From: JABLTI01 sp035528035
GTDB lineage: Archaea; Asgardarchaeota; Heimdallarchaeia; JABLTI01
Direction of reading: 5' to 3'
Length of the DNA: 64,000 bases
Assembly: GCA_035528035.1 (NCBI GenBank)
Contig: DATKZI010000044.1
Location: forward strand, 1-64,000
Under the pieces are notes generated by a model. That model saw only the letters and a list, made by a program, of their open reading frames with translations, did not search any database and had not been told where the DNA came from. The translations under genes and the position numbers were made by a program. This document shows, piece after piece, positions 63,301 to 64,000 of the stretch (position 1 is the first letter of the stretch; the number at the start of each line of letters is the position of its first letter).

Positions 63301-64000
63301 GCAATTACATTCACAAGGACTTCGAGCGATTTCTGTTTGTTGGTCAGCTTGGGATGAGATAGGGATGGCAACAAGAGGTTCTGTTATGAAGATTTTGAAA
63401 TATGCTGGTGTAACACCACTAAAAGTTGAAGATGGTGTTAATGCATTTATTCAAGAACTTGAATATGGTCAAGAAGCAGAAATTGTTATTGCTGGGAAAT
63501 TAGGTGTTTTATTGGATTCACCAGCAGCATTTATTTCAATTGATTCCAAATCCTATCCTTTAATTGGAGAATTTAAACGAAATTTTGATGGCTCAATAAC
63601 AGCTGAAAGAACATTTAGTTTAGAAAATGATCTTTATCTTAATCACCACAGATTTGAGGATATACCTTATCTGCCAGGTGTTATGGGATTAGAATTATTT
63701 GTTGAATTAGCAAGAATAATGTATCCTTCAAAGATAATAAATAGATTCGAAAATGTCTCCTTCAAATCAGCAGTCAAATTCAAGAATGATATCCCTAGAA
63801 AACTAAGATCTAAATTATCCTTTAGTAATGATTTAGCGAAAGTTATTTTAGAATCAGATTTTGAAAAGGATGGAGTAAAACTTGGTGAAACAAGAACACA
63901 TTTTACTGCGGATATTGTTTTTGGTAAAAAAGAAATTAAAATAATAGATATACCAAAAATGAAATCAGGTTATCTTGTAAATAATTCTAGGATTTACAAA
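54392..64000 (+). CDS. Giant multidomain fatty-acid/PUFA/polyketide synthase, 3' end outside the window
   Basis: One uninterrupted frame of 3203 codons continues past the right edge. Domains with approximate residues: two nitronate-monooxygenase/FabK-like (PfaD-like enoyl reductase) units, 1-240 (GGR instead of the GGH core) and 333-650 (ECGGHIG intact); ketosynthase 724-1185 with Cys934, His1068, His1106; acyltransferase 1344-1680 with GHSLGEY (Ser1442); second ketosynthase 1776-2290 with Cys2030, His2178, His2218; two carrier domains with Thr2386 and Thr2491 in place of the phosphopantetheinyl Ser; ketoreductase from 2764 (SGGAQGI, Ser2944-Ser2945, Tyr2958); and the first part of a hotdog dehydratase (His3086, YLPG). 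GGAG precedes the ATG. The domain set matches PUFA synthase fused into one chain; a thioesterase or further dehydratase may follow. No PPTase is in the window. Confidence 0.9.
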   Translation, partial: MVLINDFDSFMQMRKPILAYNPPGILSVDLLKTVIREGGVGLVNLERMKLNESKELLNVCLSELQNNWGIRISNKQQLELLLNLPANTSPILLITSNLDLTQAELEKIKTKQFIILAEVTNLQEAYSKKWASSYIVKGYEAGGRIGNETSFILSQQFADAGLSFIVQGGVGLYTSPAIFIAGAKAIVLDTQLYLTPECPLPQNIKDFLSKLDATDTRVLGDSTNYKYRVYARLGTKIVNDFIIKEKELLTFNKKERTEKIQNEISSQREMFESNNFMNNLLPMGQDISFAKILTDEFGTVTGIINGLLRQIEKQIKSAITNYPLQENNLISKELGIRYPIIQGPMANVSESPVFAKLISDAGGLPFLALGSLFKGQTRTLITKTKEKLGDAPFGCGIIGLEANKKARDEHLKIIQELKPPFVVVAAGTIDQAKEVMGYGIKTFLHTPSPAIFREAFESGVSNLVLEGMECGGHIGVLTSFVLWELSLHELSANKEKITTNQGKINVAFAGGIGDKFSAAMAGILCSAHPEIMNGLLWVGTAYILVKEIVETDTIQPLYQQLALNAKETVVVGETVNTRARSIPTPFTKVIIERELARLKEGVSLADRKHQYERDNLGSTRIAALGEIWNPEGEDDKPNRFMPIDEKGQYQKGNYLIGQIIASLRCIRTLDDLHTDLIINSEELVKKRAESISERLVPSQQKIESSLISDESVLPEYDLKSFEDEGIAIVGLGCVFPDALNINAFWNNILNKVYSIKEIPSERWADNIDLFYDQNKDAPNKSYTKIAASISNFNFNSLEFKIPPKVAITMGRAQKLALVAAKEALEDAKMLSSDYDHSRTAVIIGNSMGDEIRTSHSRKVFAPEVLSRIEKSSSFSNIDNKTWEKIKTQVLADYETQLVPINEDTMPGELSNVIAGRISNTFNLRGKNMTTDAACASSLAALNVAAKGLLDFEYDIVLCGGADCSLDPPTFIKFAKIGALSAEGSYPFDDRANGFVMGEGAGFCILKRLSDATRDGDKIYAVVRGMGASSDGRGKGITAPNPSGQKLAIERALEQAKIKFSDIQLVEAHGTSTIVGDAVELQVLNEIAKNVTPGSIAIGSIKSQIGHLKSAAGIASLIKTALALHHKTLPPSVNFEKPNQKIDWKISPFYVNVTKNDWNKPATDIRIAGISAFGFGGTNYHAILEEYIPGKTKGYLPKVISIEEIQKIFSSLKATKPITASTDFEEVFDKKGWQNYYQKNVHLETEALFIGASSNEKLLAELQRYQSKITATTYPIDGIGLRIRDLAFESLSALSNKNKIGFTANSVDDIPTIIKTAIEGLNDKTKRTFLQNKGIFYSDDHSLGKIAFLFPGQGSQYVRMGKELWDKYEIVRETFREADEITQKMMNFKITEAIFAIGKNDDKANELLKQTEITQPAIFVLNIAIYRLLESFGIKPDFVAGHSLGEYSALVSAGILSFGDGLRAVVPRGQAMAEFSTKDKGIMASVSAGYEEIDELLQKIDGYVICANKNTPNQTVISGATKTVKAAMKIFAEKGIQAIQLPVSAAFHSKIVAPAVDHLRISLEKLTFNKPKMNISSNVTGKLYPTTRDEIINLLCEQISSPVEWIKQIKSMYEDYGVKTFIEIGPKYVLTSFTRAILDDKKDYFALASNHPKKGAMQHFNEVIAALGTFGYPLKIPSLNDNLYADEFRNPLKRFFIRKPIERQTSVATIVKESPFDVLLDQELEKLTGDSSFKDYLELQGPAISAFLKVGYNTYKDKIASAIKEKEEMDKLEINTEPIGVTGISIGLPGKNRHVFDDSNFDAILNGQNFIEKIPLEFRNKMVDKNIVRLVKDAVKGAQFQTITDVKDVIKLAAQKGEFDLSKEYGIDVEFTSVLDITFQLAFAAGIEALRDAGIPLVPMKTQTSVGKEITKGWALPESLRDDTGIVFASAFPGYSNLISIISKYLTDKYSKKNKEEKLVLYQELINQISNESAKKQINTWFEKNKTLLTTEETHFEFSRKFLFEILSMGHSQFAQLIRARGPNTQVNAACSSTTQAIAIGEDWIRNGRCNRVIVIAADDVTNDEMLEWIASGFLAVGAATTKEKVEEAALPFDNRRHGMIIGMGAAGIILESDSVIKARGVKPIADLLGTHIVNSAFHGTRLDRDHISSQVDEFISKIEKRYKISREEIARQLVFVSHETYTPARGGSASAEIDALRRTFGNFIDNIVIANTKGFTGHAMGAGIEDVVAIKILEKGIVPPVANWKEQDPELGKLNLSKGGKYDVKYALRFAAGFGSQLTLALFRVNTQQNRFQSGEYDQWLQSLHGSRQTLEVVNKTLRLNKDPSLIQQKQIELKSEILSTQASSMKELDKDLLTTIVNLISEKTGYPVDMIEPNMHLEEDLGIDTVKQAELFGLIRTKYNLPREEGVRIQEYSSVNKIAEYISSKLSPGTSAQKDVVQQIAITDDKVSSSLGQKDDIVKEITNMISEKTGYPVEMIEPEMELEEDLGIDTVKQAEMFGIIRTKWNLPREEGIKIQEYSTVNKIADYILNRLKGSETKQTISSTVDTSEASMDEIIPAKRLAIQLIEAPLPKVDKLSLSKKKFIIVGESNQFSDELLEILRKQKATIVNVLDIKKINSETKLKQELPTEEIDGLIYIEPKTTQNNKHNNTARTLFLLCKLTKFSEKPFILTINNSDSAFGWEGKTSPITGSITGLTKSLAREFSKGIIRTVSCLKPEQAISELISGDGSIEISYDKAGNRRIFATQESPISTKQTQFKPTSDDLIIISGGAQGITYEITKKIAEKYKTKLALLGRTKLPENIDELVALDQNGLDNLKAQMIEQLKAKEDKVTPVIIEKEWSKITKAISVKKALNYLIKQGSPTRYYSVDVINNEEMVQTIQKITKDFKQIVTGIVHGAGLESSKLIGEKKIDDFDNVYNVKAIGFDNLLTNLDVKQLKFVVCFSSVAGRFGNAGQVDYSAANDYLSKSCWQLHSQGLRAISVCWSAWDEIGMATRGSVMKILKYAGVTPLKVEDGVNAFIQELEYGQEAEIVIAGKLGVLLDSPAAFISIDSKSYPLIGEFKRNFDGSITAERTFSLENDLYLNHHRFEDIPYLPGVMGLELFVELARIMYPSKIINRFENVSFKSAVKFKNDIPRKLRSKLSFSNDLAKVILESDFEKDGVKLGETRTHFTADIVFGKKEIKIIDIPKMKSGYLVNNSRIYK
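61447..61985 (+). repeat. Tandem carrier-protein domains inside the synthase
   Basis: Two near-identical units, at about 61447-61670 and 61762-61985. Each encodes ISEKTGYPV, LEEDLGIDTVKQAE and NLPREEG, separated by about 105 codons centre to centre. They are the acyl carrier domains; tandem copies are a hallmark of PUFA synthases. The attachment residue is Thr in both (codons 61547-61549 and 61862-61864). Confidence 0.85.

Noticed and set aside
1..64000. tRNA genes, CRISPR arrays, insertion sequences or phage genes.
   Set aside because: I looked in all intergenic gaps for tRNA T-loop and cloverleaf patterns, regularly spaced repeats and transposase motifs, and found none.

Overview
This window is AT-rich chromosomal DNA from an archaeon. 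Archaeal markers include a class I lysyl-tRNA synthetase, ribosomal proteins eL15, eL34 and eL38, an archaeal-type RNase P RNA with Rpp30 and Pop5 proteins, Taw1/TYW1, Trm5, the EndA splicing endonuclease, a GPN-loop GTPase, EMC3/DUF106, a Get3/ArsA ATPase, the regulatory subunit PyrI and BpsA. The eukaryote-flavoured set (Get3, EMC3-like, VTT/TMEM64-like, sulfotransferase, several PRC-barrel proteins) would suit an Asgard (Promethearchaeota) lineage, but that placement is an inference. No tRNA, CRISPR array, insertion sequence or phage gene was seen.

Layout. 1-434: tail of a peptide-type ABC permease. 0.5-10.1 kb: translation and tRNA maturation (lysS, taw1, endA, trm5) mixed with a PhoU-like protein, TraB, a GPN GTPase and a CinA-like protein. 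10.3-14.4 kb: SDR, HypC, CYTH protein, RNase P RNA, GNAT and two Nudix hydrolases. 14.5-16.8 kb: the conserved eL15 - DUF54 - RNase P operon, in which Rpp30 and Pop5 are joined in one reading frame. 16.9-23.5 kb: two paralogous double PRC-barrel proteins, an MFS transporter, ScpB and succinyl-CoA ligase. 23.7-26.8 kb: a small type IV pilus/archaellum-like set. 26.8-30.2 kb: hotdog protein, eL34, EMC3-like insertase, pyrBI and eL38. 30.4-33.7 kb: serine-biosynthesis-like operon. 33.8-45.3 kb: sulfotransferase, paired RAM-domain proteins, glycosyltransferase, double GNAT, VTT protein, Get3, a surface protein and Maf. 45.5-48.9 kb: coiled-coil/PRC protein and a polyamine operon (SpeD, BpsA).

The most striking region is 49.0 kb to the window end. 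It encodes biotin protein ligase, an alpha/beta hydrolase, a biotin carboxyl carrier protein, biotin carboxylase, an acyl-CoA carboxyltransferase and then a giant open frame (over 3200 codons, running off the window). The giant protein carries two nitronate-monooxygenase/FabK-like domains, ketosynthase, acyltransferase, a second ketosynthase, two carrier domains, ketoreductase and the start of a dehydratase. Together these look like a malonyl-CoA (or methylmalonyl-CoA) supply module coupled to a one-polypeptide fatty-acid, polyunsaturated-fatty-acid or polyketide synthase. That is unexpected in an archaeon, because archaeal membrane lipids are isoprenoid. Both carrier domains have Thr where the phosphopantetheinylated Ser is expected. 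The divergent promoter between the carboxylase genes holds two copies of a perfect TTTTACaGTAAAA palindrome, a likely operator.
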